41,337 nt of DNA from Terriglobia bacterium (lineage in GTDB: Bacteria > Acidobacteriota > Terriglobia > JAIQFV01). The notes under the pieces are model-generated. The model did no database searches. It had not been told where the DNA came from and saw only the letters and a program-made list of their open reading frames with translations. The DNA is taken from contig JAIQFY010000045.1 of NCBI GenBank assembly GCA_020072965.1, forward strand, positions 1 through 41,337, written 5' to 3'. Position numbers and translations under genes: made by a program. Each line of letters begins with the position of its first letter. Within the stretch, counting starts at the first letter, position 1. Positions 25,927 through 36,556 of this stretch are shown one piece after another.

Positions 25927-26352
25927 TTAGAACACCTCTCTGTTCATCAGGATCGTAATGAACAGGAACAACCCCAGGAGCCCAATGATCATGCCGAGGA
26001 TAAATGAGAAATTGAGAGCTTTGAGGGGTGTTGCGGATTGACGGTTCAATCGTTTGACCGTCCCAAAATACTCTGTGGCGCCAAGGATCACGGACATTGT
26101 GCCAAGGGCGATCAGGGTAAGGCCGAGACGCCGCGGGCCCTGCACTCTGATCAGGGCAAGCTTGGCGCCTTCTACCCCGGTGATCGCAGCCTGGAGAAAT
26201 TTGTAGATGGTAAAGCCAAAACTGATCAGGGAAACGGCTGTGCGAACCCAGGCCATCAAAGTCCGGCTGGCTGCCATGGCGGTTCTGTCCACCGCAAGGT
26301 CGGTACGCTCTCCTGCCATTTCGTTGGCCGTCTTTGGTTCTCCGCGTGCCAT
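25927..26352 (-). CDS. DUF202 family inner-membrane protein (second copy)
   Basis: 141 aa. Family signature LAVDRTAMAASRTLMAWVRTAVSLISFGFTIYKF split by a charged N-terminal tail, then two further membrane helices (LGLTLIALGTMSVILGA and FILGMIIGLLGLFLFITIL). ATG 26352 is chosen over 26358 because GGAG lies 6 bases before it. Compared with the copy at 4131 it shares the first helix almost exactly but differs in the rest, so the duplication is old. First gene of a two-gene unit with DUF1622. Confidence 0.88.
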   Translation of the reverse strand: MARGEPKTANEMAGERTDLAVDRTAMAASRTLMAWVRTAVSLISFGFTIYKFLQAAITGVEGAKLALIRVQGPRRLGLTLIALGTMSVILGATEYFGTVKRLNRQSATPLKALNFSFILGMIIGLLGLFLFITILMNREVF

Positions 26353-26375
26353 AATCATCTCCTTCGGTCCATAAT

Positions 26376-26545
26376 CCCCCCGGCGGAAGCCGGGGGATGA
26401 TTCAGGTACAGCCTACACAGCAGCGATCCCAATTTCATTATCTCCCCTCCCCCAGCCCGCGAAGCGGGCTGGGGGAGGGGTAGTTTATTTTTGGAGCCGG
26501 TGTTTGTGGGCCGTACTTGAACTGTCCCCCAGCTTCCGCTGGGGG
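26376..26545. repeat. Composite hairpin element: two inverted short repeats around a 17-bp stem
   Basis: Three hairpins occupy the middle of the 387-base gap 26353-26739. Outer elements at 26377-26396 (CCCCCGGC GGAA GCCGGGGG) and 26526-26545 (CCCCCAGC TTCC GCTGGGGG) are the same family in opposite orientation; homology extends past the stems (TTCAGGTACAGCC and its inverted match). Between them, 26444-26480 forms a perfect 17-base stem with loop GAA, followed on the plus strand by TAGTTTATTTTT. This resembles a BIME-like intergenic element. The rest of the gap shows nothing. Confidence 0.85.
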
Positions 26546-26739
26546 GATTCGAGAGAACCGTCCCCCTCCCCGTTTGAAATCAATCCTCTTTAGCTTGACG
26601 CCTACGCGCAAGGCGGACGGAATCCCGGCTACCAAATCTTGGAATCCCCCTTAGAATTCAGCGTGCAAGTGCCTCAGAAGAGCCCGTTTGAGAGCAAGTC
26701 CCGCCCCTTTCTTGCCGGCCTGCTCCCTCGCGCCGCCGC

Positions 26740-27489
26740 CTACATCTTCTGGTAATTCGAATTCTGTATCGTGACAGTGAGCTTCTTCTTGACTCCGTTC
26801 ACTTGAGCCTTGTCGACATGATTCGTGCCATCCGGCAGAGGGCTGAACTGGACCGACAGCGTGACAGCATCACTGGGGTCGTCAAGATATGAATTGACCT
26901 GGACGCTCTGGATCGCCTTCTGTGTCTTATTGAAGACCAGAGTCAGCGAGTCCTTGGGCTTGTAATAATTCTGAATCACCAGGCGGACTTCGTTGGGAGC
27001 GCCGGTCGGTCCCAGCGAGATGTTCCCCTGCTTTTGAGCTTCCTGCAGCCGCTGGGGATCGGGCGGGGCATATTGGTGGACCAGGCTCGCCATCTCCTGG
27101 CCATACTCCTTAAATTCGCCCTTCTTTTTTTCAACGACCTTTTGTTTCAAACGACCTTGCCGGCCGCCTCCGCCAGACGAACTCTCCGGCGGCGCGCCTG
27201 TGTTGATGGCCGTTTTCTGGGGTTTTCCATCCGGGCCCAGGCGCACCTGGTAGACTTGATTCTTTTTGTCCTCGCCTTTAACGCTGATGGTGTCTTGCTC
27301 CATCCAGGTGTAATGGGCGAGGGCTTGCTTGTTCTGTGCGGCGGCCTGCTTGACTTCCGCCAACCGCTCCTGGAGTTGGGGATTCTGAGCGACGCTGCGC
27401 GGGACAAACAGCAGAGCCGAAGCTAGAAAAACGATGCACTGTGATGCGACGAACAGGCATTTGTATCCGGATTTGCGCGGACGTTTCAT
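26740..27489 (-). CDS. Exported protein homologous to the N-terminal module of the 1064-aa protein
   Basis: 249 aa. Signal peptide ends near SVAQ-NPQ. The mature protein aligns in order with the start of the protein at 37683: (L)AHYTWMEQDTISVKGEDKK vs RQYQWIETTIVSLKGEEKS, LGPDGKPQK vs YGPDGKVQK, VHQYAPPDPQRLQEAQKQGNI vs IHQYLPPDPKRIQSAKDAGKL, DSLTLVFNKT vs DSLTINLQGT, and LTVTIQNSNYQKM vs IQVVVQNSSYQMV. A Ser/Gly-rich linker (SSSGGGGRQG) interrupts it. ATG 27489 has AGGAGG 8 bases upstream; the open frame beyond has none. Probably periplasmic. Function unknown, but the module is clearly one folding unit. Confidence 0.85.
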   Translation of the reverse strand: MKRPRKSGYKCLFVASQCIVFLASALLFVPRSVAQNPQLQERLAEVKQAAAQNKQALAHYTWMEQDTISVKGEDKKNQVYQVRLGPDGKPQKTAINTGAPPESSSGGGGRQGRLKQKVVEKKKGEFKEYGQEMASLVHQYAPPDPQRLQEAQKQGNISLGPTGAPNEVRLVIQNYYKPKDSLTLVFNKTQKAIQSVQVNSYLDDPSDAVTLSVQFSPLPDGTNHVDKAQVNGVKKKLTVTIQNSNYQKM

Positions 27490-27566
27490 GTCTTTCCTCC
27501 TGGTATATGAGTCAGAGTCACAGGCAGCCTCGTGGGAGAGGCGCGGTGAACTATTCGATTTTTGGA

Positions 27567-27655
27567 GAACCCCTTCAGGGTTCCTAACCAATCCAGGATG
27601 GGACACCAACCCAGGGCGATGCCCTGGGCTGATATAGACATCCCTTTCAGGGATG
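27567..27655. repeat. Cluster of three short hairpins
   Basis: GAACCC/GGGTTC (27567-27583), CCCAGGGC-GAT-GCCCTGGG (27610-27628) and CATCCCT/AGGGATG (27639-27655) follow one another, joined by GCTGATATAGA. This is the pattern of a dispersed intergenic repeat. It lies in the 416-base gap 27490-27905, where I see no gene; a weak GGCGG/CCGCC stem near 27881 could follow the OmpA-like gene. Confidence 0.75.
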
Positions 27656-27905
27656 GAGACCCTTGTTCCTCCAGCGGTCTTGAAGTAGTGCCATTCGTGA
27701 CTATCTCTCTCAGCCTAGGCCCTTCCATGGTGGAACTGTTTTGTGAATCCTTCTTTCCATGACAATCGACTTGCAGAGAAAAACCTGCCGCCCATTAGGC
27801 GACATCAATTTCGGAATCAAGGTTCGTATAACACTGCAGTTCTATGATTGGCGCACGCCCACGGGGCCCGCGCCAAGGCGGATCTGCCGCCGGACTGCAC
27901 CGCGA

Positions 27906-29753
27906 TCAATAAGTCGCCCCTTCGGGGACCCAGACGACGTCCACGCGCTGGTTCTGCATTCCGGCGCCGGATTGAGCAGCGCCCGCGCGCGTCTTCACAC
28001 GGGCTTCGGAGATGCCCTTTTCAGCAAGGTATTTTGCAATCGCAGCGGGCCGGCTTGCGCTGAGTTTGTCCGTCGCGCGCTCTGCCCGATCCGCATATCC
28101 CACCAGAACCACCGACGCACGCGGCTCGGACTGCAGGCGCAAGGTAATATCATCGAGGATTGCCTTGCAAACATTGTCCACCCGCGCGCTGCTCGCACGG
28201 AACATGCATTCATTCGTCTTGCTGGCCTGGGGTGGAGGAGGAGGCACGGTCACACCCAGGCTCGCGGAGCAATCGGCCGTTCCTCCGTGGCCATCGTCCA
28301 CGCGCCCGGTCACGGTGTACTGACCCGCCGAAAGGGAGGAGGTATCGAGCTGAACCTTGTTGCCGGTTCCGACGATTTTCCCGCCCGACGTCTGCCACGA
28401 ATAGTTCAATGGATCGGCGTCCGCATCCTCGGCGAGGACGTTGATGCGTACCAGCTCGCCCGCCAGGACGGAGTTGCGCTCCATGGAGCAGGTCAAGGTC
28501 GGCGGGGTGTTCGGCTTTGGCTCGACGCGGACCTCGGTTTCGCAACTGGCCGTACCGCCTTTGCCGTCACTCACATTTGCGGTGAAGCGATAACTCCCGA
28601 CGTCGAGGCCCGCGGAACTCCAACGAACACCTGGGCCGGTTCCCTCCAAGCTACCGCCACTCGCTGTCCAGGCGTAGGTGAGAGTGTCGTTATCGGGATC
28701 CGATGCATCCACGCGAATCAAAACGGGATTGCCTGAGCCGGCGGAAACCGACTGGGGTGAAGCGGAACAGGAAGCAGTGGGTGGACGATTGGGAGGCGGA
28801 GGCGGCACCAGGCTGATCGGCTTGGTCAGAAACGTGAGCATGGCGAAAACCGTGCTCCCCTGGGTTGTCGTTCGGGCGTAGACTTCCCACTCGTAACGGA
28901 AGGTGAAGAGACCGAAAAGCGTCTTTTTGGCGACGAGAGGAAGATTCACCTCAGGACCAAGGCCCGCGGTCCGGTTCTTCCCTGTTACGAGCAATGCGAG
29001 AGCACCGCTCAGCGTGTCTTGGGTGAGTTTCCACTGAGCGGTATATGCCAGCCCCACACTTCCGAGGCCTTTGAAGATGTTACGACCCAGTCCCCCTTCC
29101 AGGGTGAGCAACGTTCCGACCTTATCGGGGACATCTTTTTTCTTCGTGTGAAAGTCGACGGCTCCGGAGGTTGCGACGTGCCAGGCCTTGTTTTCGGTGA
29201 GATAAATAGTGGTGCCGAGCGAGACCTCGTGGCCCCACATTCCCAGGCCCGTGTTGTCGCTGGCGCCTGCTTTGTATCGGCCCGTGGGGGCAAAAAATCC
29301 GTATCCAGTCGTTAAGTCTGCGCGCTTGAAATGCCAGCCAAGGCTGAGCGGCTGAACATACATGTCCGAGAGGCCGGGACTGGGATTAATATCCACGCGA
29401 GGGGTTTCAATCCGGGAGTTGGCGAACGACACCAACACCGTAAAACCGTAATTCGCGCCGAGAAATTTATAGGGGGTGACGTAACTGAAAAGCGGGCCTC
29501 CCAGAAACATGGTCAGATCGCCGGCGGGGTTGATCTTGCTTCCAAACCGGTTGTTAATCCGGTTTGAGAGGTACCAATAACCGACGACCCCAAAATAGCC
29601 GCCGGGATGCGGTTGCGATCCGGCTTTCAGACCCATGTCTCCCCTGATATTGAATCCGCTGAGCTGGGCCATCGTTGCCTGAGGGAAGATCATCAGTGCC
29701 ACCAGCAGCACAAGTAGGGCGCACGTCGAACGAATGATCGAAGAATGATGCAT
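27906..29753 (-). CDS. Outer-membrane barrel with two PKD-like domains and OmpA C-terminal domain
   Basis: 615 aa. Signal peptide ends near TMAQ-LSG. Residues 30-320 form a barrel like the phenol meta-degradation (MetA/SphA-type) outer-membrane family: YFGVVGYWYLSNRINNRFG, GYGFFAPTGRYKAG, GLGMWGHEVSLGTTIYL. A Pro-rich linker (PPPPPNRPP) leads to two Ig/PKD-like repeats of about 90 residues, each with YxWxxSGG and VxDGxGGTAxC. The end is an OmpA-like peptidoglycan-binding domain (VVLVGYADRAE, LSASRPAAIAKYLAEKGI, QNQRVDVVWVP). It could anchor the outer membrane to the wall and take up or sense small hydrophobic compounds. ATG 29753 has AGGAG 7 bases upstream. The barrel plus PKD plus OmpA combination is unusual. 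Confidence 0.87.
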   Translation of the reverse strand: MHHSSIIRSTCALLVLLVALMIFPQATMAQLSGFNIRGDMGLKAGSQPHPGGYFGVVGYWYLSNRINNRFGSKINPAGDLTMFLGGPLFSYVTPYKFLGANYGFTVLVSFANSRIETPRVDINPSPGLSDMYVQPLSLGWHFKRADLTTGYGFFAPTGRYKAGASDNTGLGMWGHEVSLGTTIYLTENKAWHVATSGAVDFHTKKKDVPDKVGTLLTLEGGLGRNIFKGLGSVGLAYTAQWKLTQDTLSGALALLVTGKNRTAGLGPEVNLPLVAKKTLFGLFTFRYEWEVYARTTTQGSTVFAMLTFLTKPISLVPPPPPNRPPTASCSASPQSVSAGSGNPVLIRVDASDPDNDTLTYAWTASGGSLEGTGPGVRWSSAGLDVGSYRFTANVSDGKGGTASCETEVRVEPKPNTPPTLTCSMERNSVLAGELVRINVLAEDADADPLNYSWQTSGGKIVGTGNKVQLDTSSLSAGQYTVTGRVDDGHGGTADCSASLGVTVPPPPPQASKTNECMFRASSARVDNVCKAILDDITLRLQSEPRASVVLVGYADRAERATDKLSASRPAAIAKYLAEKGISEARVKTRAGAAQSGAGMQNQRVDVVWVPEGATY

Positions 29754-29888
29754 GGACTGCTCCTTTCTGATTTCTTGCCAATGTATGAGGTGAAATCCCG
29801 AGACTCTTGTACCCAGTCTTATGCCAAACCTCCGGCGCTTGGCTTTCGGGCCTTTGCCATGGCGTCAAGCGAGGCCTGGGTGATTCAT

Positions 29889-30443
29889 CTACTTCTTGGA
29901 ACGGGGCGGAAAATCTTGGAGCAGCTTGGCGACGGCCTTCTCCAGGTTTTTCTGTCTCTTCTCCGGTTCCTTGGGAGGATTCAACGTTTTGGTGGCGGAA
30001 CCGCGCCAAATGAGCTGCTTGTTGGCCCGGTCATAGACATCGAAACCCAGCGTCCCGACCTGAATCGTCGAACTGGTCGCTGTGGTCATGCCGCCACCCC
30101 AGCGCCAAGTGGCGCCGCCGGTGTTATAGGCATTCCACTCTTTTTCCTGTGTTACAGAGACCTGGTAGCCGGCATACAGGTCGGCATCATCACTGTCGGT
30201 TTTGGTCAGGCCTTTGGTGACGAGTTGCGCATCAATTGCCTGCTTGATCTGTTGATCAACGATCTGGTCCGGGTACGCTCTGCCTTCGATGGTGACCCAT
30301 TTGTAGGTCTTGTATTTTGAGAAATCTGTTCCTGGCATGGCGTTGTACTTCACGGTCTGCGCCAGGATGGGAGCGCAAAGCAGCACAATGAAAAAAACTG
30401 CCAATATAAAACTCACTGCAAGGTTCGAGTTTCGGTAACGCAT
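29889..30443 (-). CDS. DUF4136 family exported protein
   Basis: 184 aa. Signal peptide ends near ILAQ-TVK. The family pattern is plain: MPGTDFSKYKTYKWVTIEG, IVDQQIKQAIDAQLVTKGL, ADLYAGYQVSVTQEKEW, then GTLGFDVYDRANKQLIWRGSATKTL, with a basic tail PPRSKK. DUF4136 proteins are usually lipoproteins; this one lacks a lipobox Cys and seems to be freely exported. ATG 30443 has AAGGAGG 5 bases upstream, better than the ATG at 30476. It lies 135 bases upstream of the OmpA/PKD gene on the same strand and may be co-transcribed with it. Function unknown. Confidence 0.9.
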   Translation of the reverse strand: MRYRNSNLAVSFILAVFFIVLLCAPILAQTVKYNAMPGTDFSKYKTYKWVTIEGRAYPDQIVDQQIKQAIDAQLVTKGLTKTDSDDADLYAGYQVSVTQEKEWNAYNTGGATWRWGGGMTTATSSTIQVGTLGFDVYDRANKQLIWRGSATKTLNPPKEPEKRQKNLEKAVAKLLQDFPPRSKK

Positions 30444-30479
30444 ACAATCCTCCTTGTCCCTCGGTTTTAGGTTCATCGT

Positions 30480-30575
30480 TTAGTCTGCCGCGCTTTCAAG
30501 GCGGAGCGTATCGGCGGAAGCCGCGCAAGCCCATCCCGCGAGAAGCACACAGAACAGTAAACCCTTGAGCTTCAT
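30480..30575 (-). CDS. 31-codon exported micro-ORF or truncated gene start
   Basis: ATG 30575 has GAGGAG 10 bases upstream. The frame begins MKLKGLLFCVLLAGWACAAS, a convincing signal peptide with cleavage after SA, then only ADTLRLESAAD before TAA. Exported proteins starting ADTLRL-x-(D/N)G are known among acidobacterial hypotheticals (from memory), so this may be the 5' stub of a lost gene. A real small secreted peptide is the alternative. Confidence 0.55.
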   Translation of the reverse strand: MKLKGLLFCVLLAGWACAASADTLRLESAAD

Positions 30576-30937
30576 GAAATTTGTTCTCCTCAAAAAGCAG
30601 TATTTGTGAAATGGAGATCAGTAACGCGAACACTCCCAAAAACATGTTCCCAGAGTAAATCGCTCCACTCAGCTGATGGATTGAGTGGAAACAGGGCGGT
30701 GCACCTTGTCAGGGTTTGGAAACTGCACGCAGTGAACCAAACTGAAAACTTTCCGGGCTGGTGGGGAAGTCTTTCAACCCAAAATACTTGAGCAGCCGGC
30801 GCAGAAGGGGTGGGAGCTTCTGCACACTCTCAAGATTGGAAAATGCCCAAAATATTGGAGGAGGGGATATGCGGGTGCTGGGTGCTCAGCCAAAAAGGGA
30901 AGTCCAAGGACTCGCCTCGAATAGGTAGCCTCGAAGA
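30576..30937. other. Divergent intergenic region without a gene
   Basis: The only divergent junction of the window. It holds inverted repeats TCCACTCA/TGAGTGGA (30664-30689) and GCAGAAG/CTTCTGC (30801-30823), and two CCAAAATA-type motifs (30779-30790 and 30847-30858). No open frame with a start signal was found. Confidence 0.55.
30847..30858. promoter_or_regulatory. Candidate operator CCAAAATATTGG upstream of EBP2
   Basis: An 11-of-12 near-palindrome about 90 bases before the predicted promoter of the activator gene. Related motifs occur at 30779 (CCAAAATACTTG) and just after the gene at 33961 and 33980. Inferred binding site for the activator or a local regulator. Confidence 0.4.
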
Positions 30938-30965
30938 TTGACTAAATGCCTGATTTTGATATAGA
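30938..30965 (+). promoter_or_regulatory. Sigma-70-type promoter of EBP2
   Basis: TTGACT (30938-30943), 16 bases, TATAGA (30960-30965); an overlapping TAGAAT gives an 18-base spacer. Transcription would begin near 30972, so the GTG at 30968 cannot serve as the start codon of the downstream frame. Confidence 0.6.
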
Positions 30966-31069
30966 ATGTGTTAACGTCCACGTGGTTGCTTCAGCGTGTA
31001 ATTGGATATTGGTTGGATGAAACGGTATCCTTAATCATTCCCTGTTGCCAAGTGTCGAGGGTTCCACCA

Positions 31070-33955
<2,886 letters not shown>

Positions 33956-33960
33956 ATTCT

Positions 33961-33991
33961 CCAATATCTTGGGGGGCCTCCAAAATTTTGG
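33961..33991. promoter_or_regulatory. Paired palindromic sites after EBP2
   Basis: CCAATATCTTGG (33961-33972) and the perfect palindrome CCAAAATTTTGG (33980-33991) have centres 19 bases apart, close to two helical turns. They begin 6 bases after the EBP2 stop and lie about 220-250 bases before the ABM gene, a fitting distance for an activator upstream site. Confidence 0.45.
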
Positions 33992-34211
33992 GTGACCTCT
34001 TGAGATCTCTCCTAACCCCAAGAACCTACTCCAGCTCACAAAGTTCTTGCGGCTCAGTGTTTAGGATTTCCCCAAGGCTGCCTCTCCGTTCGGAACCCTC
34101 CGTGCTAGTAATGTCAAAGAACTAGAAGTGTTTCTCTTCAGAATCCTGGAATCGAAGTTTGTCTTAGGGTGAATGAGCAGCTGGAGGATTTGCCCGGAAA
34201 ATGAGCTGACC

Positions 34212-34532
34212 ATGGTCATCGAAATCGTGAGTATCAAGACCGTTCCAGAAAAGCGAGAAGAGATGCGGAGAGCACTTTCCTCATTGTCGGGCCCGACTGA
34301 GACGGAGCCGGGGTGCTTGAGCAGCGAGCTGTTCCAGGACCTGTCCGATGCCAACATGTTTCGCATCGAGTCCCGCTGGAAAACGCAAACCCATTTGATT
34401 CGGCACATTCGGTCGGATGCCTACAAGAAAATCCTCCTTCTGGTGGAACTGGGTGCCGAGGCTCCCAAAGTTGAATTTTATATGGTTTCTGAATTGGAAG
34501 GGCTAGATCTTGTCGAAGCCGTTCGAGAATGA
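34212..34532 (+). CDS. ABM (antibiotic biosynthesis monooxygenase-like) domain protein, right copy
   Basis: 106 aa. Strand VIEIVSIKTVP, helix EKREEMRRALSSLSGPTETEPGC, strand SSELFQDLSDANMFRIESRW, helix THLIRHIRSDAYKKILLLVELG, strand KVEFYMVSEL. Same fold and size as the protein at 5295, with only moderate sequence similarity. ATG 34212 is chosen to match the copy's length; the ribosome site is weak, and an ATG at 34173 with AGGG upstream would add 13 residues. It follows the EBP2 gene after 256 bases. Likely cytoplasmic; possible quinol monooxygenase or small-molecule binding, not determinable. Confidence 0.82.
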   Translation: MVIEIVSIKTVPEKREEMRRALSSLSGPTETEPGCLSSELFQDLSDANMFRIESRWKTQTHLIRHIRSDAYKKILLLVELGAEAPKVEFYMVSELEGLDLVEAVRE

Positions 34533-34626
34533 ATTAACCGATCAGTGTCCGTTATGACGGCTCAAGAGCAGTACATTCAAGAGTCAATCCAAACTACCTT
34601 GTCAAATGGATGAAAAGGAGGCAAAA

Positions 34627-35217
34627 GTGAGTACAACAGCGAGAGCACGGTTTTTGGCGGGGGCCCTTGGCGGCCTTATGGCGTTTGGAGGTTTTTACGG
34701 TTTTGCCCAGGAGAAAAAAGAAAAGTCCAAGCGTGAGTACATCGAAGCCACGGCGGACGGTACTTCTACACAAATGGGGAGAAGGGTCAGCGTGACCATT
34801 ACCATTGAGGGCTACTCGACGCCGGAGGACCAGAAGATTCTGGTTGAAGCGTTCAATAAGGGCGGCAGTGAGGGCCTCCTGGACGCCGTTTCCAAGATGA
34901 AAGCGAAAGGGCGAATTGCGCTTCCGGGCACGCTGGGTTTTGACTTGACCTACATCAGGGAGTTTAAGACTGCGGAGGGCCGGAAGATCCGCTTTGTCAC
35001 GGACCGTCCCATTACCTTCGGAGAGGCCCGGAACAGCACGCGTTCCAAGGATTACAGCCTCTCCGCCGGCGAAATCATTCTCAGCCCGGTGAAAGACAAG
35101 AGCACGGGAATGTTGGCCCCTGCTTGCCAGTTCAAGATCGAAAAGAAAACGAACGAACTGCAACTCGAGATTTACCAGAACCCCTGGAAACTCCTCAACA
35201 TCCGCTACTCGAAGTGA
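34627..35217 (+). CDS. Exported hypothetical protein
   Basis: 196 aa. Signal peptide ARARFLAGALGGLMAFGGF with cleavage near GFAQ-EKK. The mature part is basic and mainly beta in pattern: YIEATADGTSTQMGRRVSVTI, ITIEGYSTPEDQKILVEAF, GTLGFDLTYIREFKTAEGRK, IRFVTDRPITFGEARNSTRS, and ends LEIYQNPWKLLNIRYSK. GTG 34627 is chosen because GGAGG lies 6 bases upstream; the ATG at 34606 has none. I do not recognise a named family. It is the third gene of the plus-strand run after EBP2 and precedes the DUF3300 gene by 62 bases. Confidence 0.78.
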   Translation: MSTTARARFLAGALGGLMAFGGFYGFAQEKKEKSKREYIEATADGTSTQMGRRVSVTITIEGYSTPEDQKILVEAFNKGGSEGLLDAVSKMKAKGRIALPGTLGFDLTYIREFKTAEGRKIRFVTDRPITFGEARNSTRSKDYSLSAGEIILSPVKDKSTGMLAPACQFKIEKKTNELQLEIYQNPWKLLNIRYSK

Positions 35218-35279
35218 GTTCCAACGGATCGCTGTTTTTACAATCGAGAATGGGCTCGTGAAAAGAGGGGAGAAACAGT

Positions 35280-36530
35280 ATGGAATCAAATCCAAGACCT
35301 AAGGGCGGGGGAATTCGAATGCTCGGGGTGATACTTTGCGCGTCAAGCCTCGCATTCGGTGACACCCTCGCTTACGCGCAGTCGGTGCAACCTACCCAGG
35401 CGCCAGCGTCTTCGCCGGCGCAAGCGGCACCCAAGATCCCGAATGACCAGCTGGATTCTCTGGTGGCCCCGATCGCGCTCTATCCTGACCCGCTGCTGGC
35501 ACAAGTGCTCGCGGCGTCCACCTATCCTCTGGAGATCGTCCAGCTCCAGCAATGGTTAGCGAAGAACAAGAACCTGAAAGACAAGGCCCTGACGGACGCG
35601 GTAATGAAGCAACCCTGGGATCCGAGCGTCCAGGCCATGGCCGTGCTGCCTGATGTTGTAAAGCGGCTGGCTGATGACGTTCAGTGGACTACGGACTTGG
35701 GCAACGCCTTCCTCGCGCAGCAGAGTGACGTGATGGACGCCGTGCAGCGCATGCGAAAGAAGGCGCAGGCCACCGGCGCACTGAAGTCGACCGAACAGCA
35801 GAAGGTCGAGACCCAGGTGGTGGAGAACAAAACCGTGGTAGTGGTCCAGCCGGCGAGCACTCAAGTGGTGTACGTGCCGTCGTATAACCCGGTTGTGGTC
35901 TATGGGCCGCCGGTCTATCCCTACCCGCCGGTTTATTACCCGCCTCCCCCTCCACCAGGAGCTTATGTCGCTACGGCCGCGATTGCCTTCGGGGTGGGAA
36001 TGGCCGTGGGCGCCGCCTGGGGCGGCCACTATGGTTGGGGCTGCGGATGGGGCCACAACGATGTCAACATCAACGTAAACAATAATTTCAACCGGAACGC
36101 GAACATTAACCGGAACACCAACGTCAGCGCCAACCGGTCCGGCAACTCCTCCTGGCAGCACAATCCGCAGCACCGCGGCGGTGCGCCTTATTCGAATCAG
36201 GCGACGGCAAACAAATACGGCGGTACCGCGCGCGGCGGCTCCAGCCGGGGCGGCACCGGTGCGAGCAACCGTTCTGCCGGAGGCGGCGCCTCTAGTCGGG
36301 GCGGCGCTGGTGTGAGCAACCGCTCTGCTGGAGGCGGCGGCGGAGACCGCGTCGGCAATCGAAGTGTCTCGAGCACGCCGAGTGCGAGGAATACCAGCGC
36401 CTTTAGTGGGGCCTCGAGTCGAACGAGTGGGAGCTCCGCTCAAGCCAGCAGCTCTCGGGGCGCTTCCAGCATGGGGGCTTCCCGCAGCGGGGGTGGTGCA
36501 AGCCGCGGCGGCGGCGGGCGGCGGAGGTAA
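35280..36530 (+). CDS. DUF3300 family exported protein with Gly/Arg-rich tail
   Basis: 416 aa. Signal peptide ends near AYAQ-SVQ. The DUF3300 domain (about 55-230) is clear: LDSLVAPIALYPDPLLAQVL, AASTYPLEIVQLQQWLAKN, QPWDPSVQAMAVLPDVVKRL, and VYVPSYNPVVVYG. Then a Pro/Tyr-rich segment, a Gly-rich hydrophobic stretch (AIAFGVGMAVGAAWGGHYGWG), an Asn-rich segment (NINVNNNFNRNANINRNTN) and a low-complexity Gly/Ser/Arg tail with two near-repeats of RGG(T/A)G(A/V)SNRSAGGG, ending GGGGRRR. ATG 35280 has GGGGAG 7 bases upstream. DUF3300 and DUF2950 genes are neighbours here and in other genomes. Role unknown; cell-envelope location likely. Confidence 0.93.
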   Translation: MESNPRPKGGGIRMLGVILCASSLAFGDTLAYAQSVQPTQAPASSPAQAAPKIPNDQLDSLVAPIALYPDPLLAQVLAASTYPLEIVQLQQWLAKNKNLKDKALTDAVMKQPWDPSVQAMAVLPDVVKRLADDVQWTTDLGNAFLAQQSDVMDAVQRMRKKAQATGALKSTEQQKVETQVVENKTVVVVQPASTQVVYVPSYNPVVVYGPPVYPYPPVYYPPPPPPGAYVATAAIAFGVGMAVGAAWGGHYGWGCGWGHNDVNINVNNNFNRNANINRNTNVSANRSGNSSWQHNPQHRGGAPYSNQATANKYGGTARGGSSRGGTGASNRSAGGGASSRGGAGVSNRSAGGGGGDRVGNRSVSSTPSARNTSAFSGASSRTSGSSAQASSSRGASSMGASRSGGGASRGGGGRRR

Positions 36531-36556
36531 ATTGAGCCATGACCAAGGAGAAACTC

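Noticed and set aside
33988-34004. Sigma-54 promoter TTGGGTGACCTCTTGAG before the right ABM gene
   Set aside because: The -12 element has GA instead of the nearly invariant GC, and the -24 box is poor; not strong enough to list as a feature.
34594-35295. 233-codon minus-strand frame opposite the exported hypothetical gene
   Set aside because: The plus-strand frame has a GGAGG-preceded start and a signal peptide; the minus frame has neither.
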